The notes beneath the pieces were generated by a model, which saw nothing but the letters and a program-made list of their open reading frames with translations, was not told where the DNA came from and did not search any database. Positions 18,201 through 24,598 of a stretch of 64,000 nt of DNA are shown here, piece by piece; the first letter of the stretch is position 1, and every line of letters begins with the position of its first letter. Made by a program: the position numbers and the translations under genes. Origin of the DNA: JARRQJ01 sp963810615 (GTDB lineage Bacteria > Pseudomonadota > Gammaproteobacteria > DRLM01); contig CAWEOA010000007.1 in NCBI GenBank assembly GCA_963810615.1, positions 248,001 to 312,000 on the forward strand, in the 5' to 3' direction.

Positions 18201-18746
18201 TCAGCGATGGTGCTTAAGCAGGTATTGAATCAGCGCTTGCGCCTCGCGGCGCGACCAATCCTGCGTGCCGACGATAGTGGCGGCGACGGTGCCGTCGCGT
18301 CCGATCAAATAAGTGGTAGGCAGCCCCGGCAGCATGTAGCTGTCGCCGATTTTAAGGTCATGATCCAGCAGTATCGGAAAATTCACGTTAATTTTGCGGA
18401 TGAACTTGGTGATTTGTTCACGCTCGCCGTCGTCTTCCGAGACGGCCAAGACCACCAAGTCTTGGTCTTTATAGCGATCCCACAGGGTTTGGATGCTGGG
18501 CATCTCCTTGCGGCAGGGGGCGCACCAAGTGGCCCAGAAGTTTAGCAACACGACCTTGCCCCGGTAGTCATTGAGGCTGGCCTGCTTGCCGTCGAGCGTG
18601 GATAGGCTGAAATCGTGGGCCTGTAGCGCATGATCGGGGCGTGTAATGCCCATGGCTCGATAGGGATCGGAAGCATCGTCACTCCAAGTCGGTGATGCGA
18701 AGCCCAAACAGGTCAGGAGTAATATGTAGATAAGTGGTGATTTCAT
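18201..18746 (-). CDS. TlpA/ResA-like periplasmic thioredoxin
   Basis: A thiol-disulfide reductase of the alkyl-hydroperoxide-reductase/TlpA class, acting in the periplasm. It has a signal peptide (about 1-22), a D-F-S-L-S-T-L-D-G-K entry strand, the catalytic W-A-T-W-C-A-P-C-R motif (Cys75, Cys78) and the cis-proline segment G-L-P-T-T-Y-L-I. Such proteins keep apo-SCO, CuA-site or cytochrome c cysteines reduced, which fits the PCu(A)C and SenC genes nearby. No good ribosome site precedes the ATG at 18746. A terminator-bearing structured leader ends 92 bases upstream. Confidence 0.9.
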   Translation of the reverse strand: MKSPLIYILLLTCLGFASPTWSDDASDPYRAMGITRPDHALQAHDFSLSTLDGKQASLNDYRGKVVLLNFWATWCAPCRKEMPSIQTLWDRYKDQDLVVLAVSEDDGEREQITKFIRKINVNFPILLDHDLKIGDSYMLPGLPTTYLIGRDGTVAATIVGTQDWSRREAQALIQYLLKHHR

Positions 18747-18838
18747 GGGCTGTATTTTACATATAAGCGGATTGCGGAAAATTAGCGGTTGTCAGGTTTG
18801 CAGTGGGCACTTTTGTATATCCACAGAATTGCGCCCAT

Positions 18839-18865
18839 AAAAAAACGGGCAAGAGTACTTGCCCG
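18839..18865 (-). terminator. Intrinsic terminator upstream of the TlpA-like gene
   Basis: Read on the minus strand, CGGGCAAG, a four-base loop and CTTGCCCG form a perfect 8-bp stem followed directly by seven T residues. It lies 198 bases beyond the PCu(A)C stop codon and 93 bases before the TlpA start, so it could end the senC-pcuAC transcript or act as an attenuator for tlpA. Its 5' arm can alternatively pair with the hairpin at 18900-18908. Confidence 0.85.
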
Positions 18866-18945
18866 CCAAGTTTGTCAATATACTCAGCCGGGGGAAGGTT
18901 TGGCGAGCCAAACCCAGAGGGATGGACAAGGCTGAATATATCCAC
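18866..18945 (-). ncRNA. Candidate attenuator or riboswitch leader RNA for the TlpA-like gene
   Basis: On the minus strand the predicted RNA begins just before a 12-bp closing stem (18930-18941 with 18878-18889). On this strand every position pairs, one as a G-U wobble; on the plus strand that position would be a C-A mismatch, so the strand choice is supported. Inside is a 7-bp hairpin with a CTCG loop (18897-18914). GCTCGCCAA of that hairpin (18900-18908) can instead pair over nine bases with TTGGCGGGC (18861-18869), which overlaps the terminator stem. The two folds are mutually exclusive. The ligand is unknown, and I recognise no described riboswitch class. A free-standing small RNA is the alternative. 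Confidence 0.45.
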
Positions 18946-18951
18946 CATTGA

Positions 18952-18980
18952 ACTATCGACGAACAGCAGGGCGCAGTAAA
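18952..18980 (-). promoter_or_regulatory. Candidate sigma-70 promoter for the leader RNA
   Basis: Minus-strand TTTACT (18975-18980) and GATAGT (18952-18957) are separated by exactly 17 bases; each matches consensus at four of six positions. Transcription would start near 18945, right before the leader's closing stem. A RegA-like site abuts the -35 box. Confidence 0.45.
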
Positions 18981-18981
18981 T

Positions 18982-18996
18982 GTGACGCTTTGTCGC
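18982..18996. promoter_or_regulatory. Candidate RegA-type operator abutting the leader promoter
   Basis: GTGAC-GCTTT-GTCGC lies one base upstream of the proposed -35 element, the usual place for an activator. Half-sites and the five-base spacer are the same as in the site at 18078-18092, and differ by one base from the palindrome at 20309-20327. Confidence 0.5.
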
Positions 18997-19063
18997 AGCT
19001 CGAGGGGCCAGCCGTTTTGTGTATGCGCGGGAATCATAATAAATAACGATACGGGTCTGATGA

Positions 19064-19555
19064 TCACATATTCATGTCATGCATCTTATGCATGTCGTGG
19101 GACGGCATTTCTTCCGCGGTCTCGCGGATTTGAGCTTCAACGGTCAAGGGTTGAGTGCCTTTAAACTGCAGGTGCAGTTCCACCCTGTCACCCATCTTGA
19201 GTTCATGTAGGGGATGGATCAGCATTAGATGATAGCCACCCGGCTTGAATTCCAGGCTGCCGTGTGCGGGTACCGTCACATTCTCTTCGCGCAGCATGCG
19301 GACCTGACCGTTTACCATTTCGGTTTTGTGCGCCTCAACCTTTTGGAACTGCGGGCTGCTGATGGACGTCAGGGTCTGCGCTTGGTCCGAATGATTCATT
19401 ATCGTCAGGTAGCCCGCGCTCATCTCGGTATGGGGCGGCGCGTCCCGCACCCAGGCGTTGTCTATGCTGATGGATGCATCCGCCCAGGCGGCGGATTGAA
19501 AAATCATTACGCCCACCAATAAACCCAAGCCCTTCGCCCATCCTTTGTTAGTCAT
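19064..19555 (-). CDS. PCu(A)C-family periplasmic copper chaperone
   Basis: Delivers Cu(I) to the CuA site of cytochrome oxidase, usually together with a SCO protein. After a signal peptide ending A-W-A, the mature protein shows M-S-A-G-Y-L-T-I, an A-H-K-T-E-M segment and G-G-Y-H-L-M-L, which carry the conserved His and Met copper ligands. An extra Met/His tail (M-P-S-H-D-M-H-K-M-H-D-M-N-M) may bind more copper. I chose the ATG at 19555 because a TTAGGAG ribosome site precedes it. It overlaps the end of senC by eight bases, so the pair is translationally coupled. 163 residues. Confidence 0.93.
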   Translation of the reverse strand: MTNKGWAKGLGLLVGVMIFQSAAWADASISIDNAWVRDAPPHTEMSAGYLTIMNHSDQAQTLTSISSPQFQKVEAHKTEMVNGQVRMLREENVTVPAHGSLEFKPGGYHLMLIHPLHELKMGDRVELHLQFKGTQPLTVEAQIRETAEEMPSHDMHKMHDMNM

Positions 19556-20273
19556 GCTGACTCCTAATGCGTTCATATACGGAAACGATGCGCTCGGCGG
19601 TATGGGGAGGCAACACCCAGGCCGCAAGACGCGCCTTGTCATCAACTATGTAGAGACCGGAACTGTGGTCTACCACATAATCTTTTTGTGTCGGCCGTTT
19701 GTCGTCAGGGAAGAGAGCATGGCTGTTGGCGTCGGTGTAATCGTAGCTGGCCCCCAGGGGATCGGTAAGGCGATGTAGTTGCGCCGCCGGTCCCGTTGCG
19801 CCGATGAAATCCTTGTTGAAATGGGAAACGAAATCGCTGAGGATCGCCGGTGTATCGCGAAAGGGGTCGACGGATACAAACACCACCCGGGTGCTCGCGG
19901 CCAGTTTGGGGGCTTGCCGCTGGAGACGATGATAGGCGCTGTTGAGCCCAGCCAGGGTGGTGGGGCAGAAATCCGGGCAGTGGGTATAGCCGAAGAACAT
20001 GATGGTCCATTTGCCGAGCAGCTGCGTGCGGGTAAAGGTCTGGCCGTGCTGATCCGTCAGACTGAAGGTCGGCAGTTTTTCGGGCGGCATGACGGATTGT
20101 ACGCCGGGCGGGTCGGGCGGTCTGACCGTCTCGTGCCTATAGAACCCGTAAGCCGCCGCCAGCGCCGCCGCCACGATCACGACCAGACCCAGCCAGGCGA
20201 AGCGATTAAAACGGGGGTGGCGGCGTTGAGCGGTGATGAGTTTCAGATACGGCAGACTGCGCAATCCCTTCAT
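19548..20273 (-). CDS. senC: SCO1/SenC-family copper-binding thioredoxin-like protein
   Basis: Membrane-anchored SCO proteins assemble the CuA centre of cytochrome oxidase. The N terminus is cytoplasmic and basic, with one span at about 26-45. The copper motif G-Y-T-H-C-P-D-F-C-P gives Cys99 and Cys103, and the distal ligand is His203 in V-D-H-S-S-G-L-Y-I. In Rhodobacter the SenC/PrrC gene lies between regB and regA; here senC is divergent from regB and directly upstream of the PCu(A)C gene. 241 residues. Confidence 0.95.
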   Translation of the reverse strand: MKGLRSLPYLKLITAQRRHPRFNRFAWLGLVVIVAAALAAAYGFYRHETVRPPDPPGVQSVMPPEKLPTFSLTDQHGQTFTRTQLLGKWTIMFFGYTHCPDFCPTTLAGLNSAYHRLQRQAPKLAASTRVVFVSVDPFRDTPAILSDFVSHFNKDFIGATGPAAQLHRLTDPLGASYDYTDANSHALFPDDKRPTQKDYVVDHSSGLYIVDDKARLAAWVLPPHTAERIVSVYERIRSQHD

Positions 20274-20308
20274 GGCGTAACGTTAACATAAATACCGGCG
20301 CGACAAGG

Positions 20309-20327
20309 CTGCGACATTATGTCGCAG
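20309..20327. promoter_or_regulatory. Perfect 19-bp palindrome between senC and regB, candidate RegA operator
   Basis: CTGCGACATTATGTCGCAG is an interrupted dyad with 7-bp arms and a five-base centre; it fits GCGNC-N5-GNCGC. It lies in the 96-bp divergent gap, 36 bases from the senC start and 43 from the regB start, so one site could serve both promoters and autoregulate regBA. Confidence 0.6.
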
Positions 20328-20332
20328 CGCCG

Positions 20333-20360
20333 CTTATCCCTGATCTTCTTTGGGGATAAG
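20333..20360 (+). promoter_or_regulatory. Inverted repeat in the regB leader
   Basis: CTTATCCC and GGGATAAG are perfect reverse complements 12 bases apart, ending nine bases before the GTG start of regB. The right arm contains the GGGGAT that would be the ribosome site, so a hairpin could limit translation. It could also be a protein site. Confidence 0.4.
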
Positions 20361-20369
20361 TGACGGATT

Positions 20370-21680
20370 GTGATAAATTTACCGCGACTTGATTCGACTA
20401 CGGCCATGCGTCTTACCCAAACCCTTATCCAGCCTTCATCGGCCGCCATAAACCTGCAGCGTCTGGTCGCATACCGCTATCTGGTGCTGGCGGGGCTGGT
20501 GATCGGGGTGGCGGTGGCGGTATTCAGGGGGTTTACGCTGCCCTTCGCGCCGCTGTTGGTCGTCATTGCGATATTCGCCGCTTTGAATCTTGTTACCTGG
20601 CTGCGCCTGCGCTGGCTGGGGCGTCCCGTGGGTGAGCAGGAATTGTTTTTGCATCTGTTCAGCGACGTGCTCATTCTGGCGGCCTTGTTGTATTTTACCG
20701 GCGGCTCAACCAATCCCTTCGTCTCGCTGTTCCTGTTACCGCTGACCTTGGCGGCGGCGGCCCTGCCGGGACGCTACACCTGGGCGATCGCGGTATCGGC
20801 ATTGGCTTGCTACTCGCTGCTGATGGTGTGGTATTACCCGCTCCCGCATCAGCACGGCATCAATTTCAATATGCATGTGGTGGGCATGTGGTTCGGTTTT
20901 GTGTTGAGCGCCATTTTGATTTCCTATTTTGCAGTGAAGATGAGCGCCACCCTGCGCGAGCGGGAGCGGGCCTTGGCACAGGCCAGGGAGGATGCCTTGC
21001 GCGACGAACGCCTGGTGGCGCTGGGTACCCTGGCGGCGGGTGCGGCCCATGAGCTGGGCACACCGCTGGCCACCATGGCGGTGTTGGCCAAGGATTTGGA
21101 AAGCGAATGCGCCGCGACCCCGGATTTGACCGAACCGTTTCAAGTTCTGCGCAGTCAGATCGCGCGTTGTAAGGAAATTTTGTCGCAGCTCGCCATTTCC
21201 TCGGGACAAATGCGGGCCGAGGGCGGACGCGATCAGGCCCTGGATCAGTATTTACAGCGGATCGTCGAGCACTGGCAAAAGGGACGTTCTGCCGTTGTCG
21301 TTCGCCGCAACTGGGAGGGAACCCAACCGCCGCCGCGCATTGTCGCCGATCAGACCCTTACCCAGGCCATTACCAATATCTTGAATAACGCCGCCGATGC
21401 CTCCGAACAGGCGGTGGAGGTGAGCGGGCACTGGGACGAGCGGGAGTTACGGCTGGAGATTTGCGACCGAGGTGACGGCGTCAGCGCCGCGGCGGCGGCT
21501 CATGCCGGTGAGCCGTTCTTTACTACCAAACCGCCAGGGCAGGGCTTGGGGCTGGGTTTATTCCTGGCGCAATCCACCATCAGGCGTCTGGGCGGCAGCG
21601 TGGAGTTGTTCAATCGTCAGGAAGGGGGGGCGTGCACCCGCATCGTCTTGCCGCTGCTCGGATTGACGATGGCCTCATGA
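20370..21680 (+). CDS. regB: RegB/PrrB-type redox sensor histidine kinase
   Basis: Membrane sensor of respiratory redox state that phosphorylates RegA. Six membrane spans occupy about residues 30-190. The G-G-S-T-N-P-F motif near 115 is the quinone-linked loop conserved in RegB. The dimerisation box G-A-A-H-E-L-G-T-P-L carries the phosphorylated His227. R-C-K-E-I-L carries Cys267, at the place of the redox-active RegB cysteine. The ATPase domain ends with G-Q-G-L-G-L-G-L-F-L. The start is a GTG at 20370; an ATG at 20406 would remove 12 residues. Its stop overlaps the regA start. Confidence 0.94.
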   Translation: MINLPRLDSTTAMRLTQTLIQPSSAAINLQRLVAYRYLVLAGLVIGVAVAVFRGFTLPFAPLLVVIAIFAALNLVTWLRLRWLGRPVGEQELFLHLFSDVLILAALLYFTGGSTNPFVSLFLLPLTLAAAALPGRYTWAIAVSALACYSLLMVWYYPLPHQHGINFNMHVVGMWFGFVLSAILISYFAVKMSATLRERERALAQAREDALRDERLVALGTLAAGAAHELGTPLATMAVLAKDLESECAATPDLTEPFQVLRSQIARCKEILSQLAISSGQMRAEGGRDQALDQYLQRIVEHWQKGRSAVVVRRNWEGTQPPPRIVADQTLTQAITNILNNAADASEQAVEVSGHWDERELRLEICDRGDGVSAAAAAHAGEPFFTTKPPGQGLGLGLFLAQSTIRRLGGSVELFNRQEGGACTRIVLPLLGLTMAS

Positions 21681-22240
21681 TCGACATGACCATGACAAGC
21701 GATGCCGATGCACTGCCGAACATGCTGGTAGTGGACGACGATGTGACTTTTTGCAAGGTTCTTGCCGCGGCCATGGCCAAGCGCGGCTTCGCGGTGCGCA
21801 CTGCCTACAACGTGGAAGAGGCTTACGAACTGGCCCGGCAGGAACCGCCGGAGTTCGTGGTCCTCGACTTGAAGATGCCCGGCGACTCGGGCCTGGCCCT
21901 GGTGCAAAGGATTAAGAATCTGGACAGCCACACCCGTATTGTTATTCTTACCGGCTACGCCAGCGTCGCCACGGCGGTGGAAGCGATCAAGTTGGGTGCA
22001 ACCCATTATTTGACCAAGCCCGCGGACGCGGACGAGATCGTCCAGGCGTTTTGGCAGGAGGGCGGTAACGCCGAGATCCCCGTCGGCGATCAGCGGCCCT
22101 CGGTGGATCGCCTGGAATGGGAATACATTCAACAGGTGCTGAACGATCATGACGGTAATATCTCGGCCACGGCCCGCGCTATGGGCATGCACCGCCGCAC
22201 CTTGCAACGCAAGCTGCAAAAGCGCCCGGTGAAAAGATGA
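21677..22240 (+). CDS. regA: RegA/PrrA-type response regulator
   Basis: DNA-binding partner of RegB. The receiver domain has the acidic triplet D-D-D at 20-22 and phospho-acceptor Asp64 in V-L-D-L-K-M-P-G-D-S-G. The Fis-type helix-turn-helix at the C terminus reads I-S-A-T-A-R-A-M-G-M-H-R-R-T-L-Q-R-K-L, nearly identical in pattern to RegA/ActR. The ATG at 21677 overlaps the regB TGA (ATGA) and gives 187 residues, the family length; the frame is open to 21632. In known cases it controls respiration, carbon fixation and cytochrome oxidase genes. Confidence 0.94.
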   Translation: MIDMTMTSDADALPNMLVVDDDVTFCKVLAAAMAKRGFAVRTAYNVEEAYELARQEPPEFVVLDLKMPGDSGLALVQRIKNLDSHTRIVILTGYASVATAVEAIKLGATHYLTKPADADEIVQAFWQEGGNAEIPVGDQRPSVDRLEWEYIQQVLNDHDGNISATARAMGMHRRTLQRKLQKRPVKR

Positions 22241-22293
22241 AGAAGCTATCAGCTATTCGCCTTAAGCTGAGCGCTAATTGCTGAAAGCTAAAC
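22239..22293. repeat. AGCT-rich dispersed repeat between regA and truD
   Basis: Contains AGCTATCAGCT, GCTGAGCGCT and GCTGAAAGCT. The last two units also make up the repeat before thrC at 9655-9690. It fills the whole gap to truD, and its first two bases lie in the regA stop codon. Confidence 0.5.
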
Positions 22294-22294
22294 T

Positions 22295-23341
22295 ATGTCC
22301 GTTGAAAATTCCCCTGCCGCGCTTCCCTCCGCCTTTGGTCCACCTCCTGCAAGCGGCGTGTTGCGCCAAACGCCCGAGGATTTTCAGGTCGAGGAGGACT
22401 TGGGTTACACGCCGGAGGGCGAGGGCGAACACCTGTGGCTGTGGGTGGAAAAACGCAGGGTGAATACCGATCAAGTCGCGCGGCAACTGGCCAAGCTTGC
22501 CGGCGTGCGCCAGATGGATGTCGGTTATGCCGGTCTCAAGGACCGCCATGCCGTCACCCGCCAGTGGTATAGCATCCACGTGCCGAAAGACGCGATGGAA
22601 CAGGCCGCGCAATGGCATGACCCGCAGTGGCGGATATTGCAGCAGGCCAGGGCGCGCCGCAAGATTCGGCGCGGCAGCCTGCACGGCAATCGCTTCATCA
22701 TTACGCTGCGCGAGATGCGCGGCGAGAAGCAGGCCATCGAGAGCCGTTTAAGAGAAATCACTGCGCGTGGTGTTCCCAATTATTTCGGCGAGCAGCGCTT
22801 CGGTCGCGACAACATTGCACGGGCGGAAGCCATGGCGCGCGGCGAGCTGCGCGTCGCGGACCGCAATCTGCGCGGCATCTATCTCTCCAGTCTGCGTTCG
22901 GCTCTTTTCAATGCGGTCCTGGCGCGACGCGTCAATGATGACAGCTGGGATAGGGCCCTGGACGGTGAGGCGTTCAATCTCAACGGCAGCCGCAGTTTTT
23001 TCGTCGCCGATGTAATCGACGCCGTCATCCTCCACAGGTTGGCCACTGGGGACATACATCCCAGCGGTCCGCTGTGGGGGCGTGGCGAATCCCCGAGTCG
23101 TGGCGAGGCGCAAATGCTTGAACTGGCGGCCATTGCCGCCTGTCCCGCGCTATGGTGCCAGGCGTGCAGCGACGCCGGCATGGAACAAGAACGCCGGCCA
23201 TTACGCCTGGCGGTACAGGGCTTGCAATGGCAATGGAACGATGACGCCCTGCTGCGCCTGGAATTCGGTTTGCCGGCAGGGGCCTACGCTACAACCCTCA
23301 TCAGGGAACTTGTGGATACGCGGGGTGTATGGCGCCCTTGA
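22295..23341 (+). CDS. truD: tRNA pseudouridine(13) synthase
   Basis: Isomerises uridine 13 in tRNA-Glu. The catalytic aspartate is Asp83 in G-Y-A-G-L-K-D-R-H-A-V-T-R-Q-W. Other TruD marks are F-x-V-E-E-x-L-G at the start, G-N-R-F-I-I-T-L-R, G-V-P-N-Y-F-G-E-Q-R-F-G and a C-terminal L-P-A-G-A-Y-A-T-T-L-I-R-E-L. 348 residues is normal. In many gammaproteobacteria truD lies with ispD-ispF and surE; here it is about 5.6 kb away from ispF, separated by the copper/redox island. Confidence 0.96.
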   Translation: MSVENSPAALPSAFGPPPASGVLRQTPEDFQVEEDLGYTPEGEGEHLWLWVEKRRVNTDQVARQLAKLAGVRQMDVGYAGLKDRHAVTRQWYSIHVPKDAMEQAAQWHDPQWRILQQARARRKIRRGSLHGNRFIITLREMRGEKQAIESRLREITARGVPNYFGEQRFGRDNIARAEAMARGELRVADRNLRGIYLSSLRSALFNAVLARRVNDDSWDRALDGEAFNLNGSRSFFVADVIDAVILHRLATGDIHPSGPLWGRGESPSRGEAQMLELAAIAACPALWCQACSDAGMEQERRPLRLAVQGLQWQWNDDALLRLEFGLPAGAYATTLIRELVDTRGVWRP

Positions 23342-23418
23342 CGTAAACATGAAGGAGATGTGCGCCGGATGCGGCTTACCCGGTCGTGTGCGCGCCCAAG
23401 CGCAGGAGTCCTGAGCAA

Positions 23419-23718
23419 TTATTTGTTGAGCTGGCTTAAAAAGGTATGCAGCTCAGGGGAATGTTCTATAAACATAAGACATGCCGTCATTCCCGTAGTT
23501 TGTATGACCAGCGCCGGGATCTTTGTAGGCAGTTGCTCTTCCATGAATTCCACCAATACCATTTTTTTTTCCTGAATGCCCCAGGCGGCTTCCATTTCCA
23601 CACACACACCACCGCGGCTAAGGTTATTGGCACGGGTTTGCAGGGCATCGCCATTGTCAGTGTGAAGGGTGACATGGATCGGCGCCTGAATCCTGTTGTC
23701 CAATCTATGCTCCATCAT
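23419..23718 (-). CDS. Single-domain PilZ protein
   Basis: A 99-residue protein consisting of little more than a PilZ c-di-GMP-binding domain. The R-L-D-N-R near the start fits R-x-x-x-R, and N-L-S-R-G-G-V fits the D/N-x-S-x-x-G motif. An AAAGGAGG ribosome site precedes a double ATG at 23718, which I take as the start; the open frame runs 30 bases further. It may respond to the cyclases elsewhere in the window (27.9 kb and 44.8 kb), or act with pili. Confidence 0.8.
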   Translation of the reverse strand: MMEHRLDNRIQAPIHVTLHTDNGDALQTRANNLSRGGVCVEMEAAWGIQEKKMVLVEFMEEQLPTKIPALVIQTTGMTACLMFIEHSPELHTFLSQLNK

Positions 23719-24406
23719 GAATCGCCTCCTTTCGAGATGCGCCAACAAAATACTTAAGCGGCGTCCTGGTCATGGCTTGATAAACCGCGCTCCATTAACC
23801 AGGTGACCAGGGTGATACCGCTTGGGTGCAGCTTTGAAATTCGGAGCAGCAGTTCTTGGTGCAATTGTATACGGCGCTTGAACCAAAACATGGCGGACCT
23901 TCACCACGGCGAACCCCATCTTGTCCGGATTGCGGGGTGCCGGCACCGTCGCCGCGCATTGCGTAGTACGGCGACCTACGGGTATGTTTAACGGTATCCG
24001 ATGATGAGGTCATTACACGGTATTCCTCTATGCTTGAGTATTTAATAAGCATCATACGTGCCATTCCTTGCAGGCACACAAGACTTAACTATTTACTCTG
24101 ATATTGCACGTCGCCTGGTAGCTAGAGAAGACCCACATTGCCGATTAAAGTTCATACTAATGATAGTTGAATTAATGCTTCGATGCGCGTACCCATGATG
24201 ATGAGCGAAGAATGTTTTATCCGGTCTAAAGTAGACTGATTCAGTATTCAATTAATCCACTCCGGTGTGGTCCTCTTAGGCTGTTGGGCGCAGCGGCATC
24301 TATAATGTCTACGACTATCGATTTAAAAAATAATAATAATTGGAGCTATTGATGAACGGCAACTATGCTGTTCCTGTCTCATGGATGAATCTACAGAAGA
24401 AACCCA
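23719..24406. other. 688-bp stretch without a supported gene, before the catalase remnant
   Basis: One minus-strand frame (about 24010 down to 23795) has an AGAGGAA-like ribosome site and would encode 72 Cys- and Gly-rich residues, but I recognise nothing in it. The rest is AT-richer than the neighbouring genes and holds the likely former promoter region of the catalase fragment. Confidence 0.45.
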
Positions 24407-24511
24407 ATGAAAGAATGCCCTTATCAAACCACCAGTGCCGGTGCCCCCATCGCCGACAATCAGAATAGTCTCGCCGCCGGGCCGCGCGATCACATGCTGG
24501 AAGACGGCTGA
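24407..24511 (+). pseudogene. N-terminal remnant of a catalase gene
   Basis: An ATG opens 34 codons whose core, T-T-S-A-G-A-P-I-A-D-N-Q-N-S-L-A-A-G-P-R, is the well-known N-terminal motif of clade-type heme catalases (TT-x-x-G-x-P-V-x-D-N-Q-N-S-L-T-A-G-x-R-G). Five residues later the frame hits TGA, and the heme-binding and catalytic parts are absent before the next gene at 24599. The rest was evidently deleted. A GC-rich hairpin (24540-24575) sits where the body of the gene should be. Confidence 0.7.
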
Positions 24512-24598
24512 CGTTCGACACGCCGATTGATAGAGACTAGCCCGGTGAAACATGCAAAGGCATGCATTCATCGGGCTGTCGCTGTAAGCGATGCCTTG

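Noticed and set aside
18866..18945. TPP or cobalamin riboswitch identity for the leader
   Set aside because: A GGCTGAG string recalls TPP elements, but the other conserved TPP boxes are absent; no cobalamin box either.
18757..19067. Two short minus-strand frames between pcuAC and tlpA
   Set aside because: They run through the intrinsic terminator and leader hairpins, and have no ribosome site or family.
23795..24079. A 94-codon minus-strand frame with an AGAGGAA-like site
   Set aside because: A weak candidate only: Cys/Gly-rich with no recognised family; left in the intergenic note.
24323..24571. An 82-codon minus-strand frame with G-G-E-T-I-L-I-V-G-D-G-G-T-G
   Set aside because: It looks like a nucleotide-binding loop but is the antisense of the catalase N-terminal codons.
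24540..24575. A GC-rich hairpin after the catalase remnant as a terminator
   Set aside because: The stem is good but no T-run follows on either strand.
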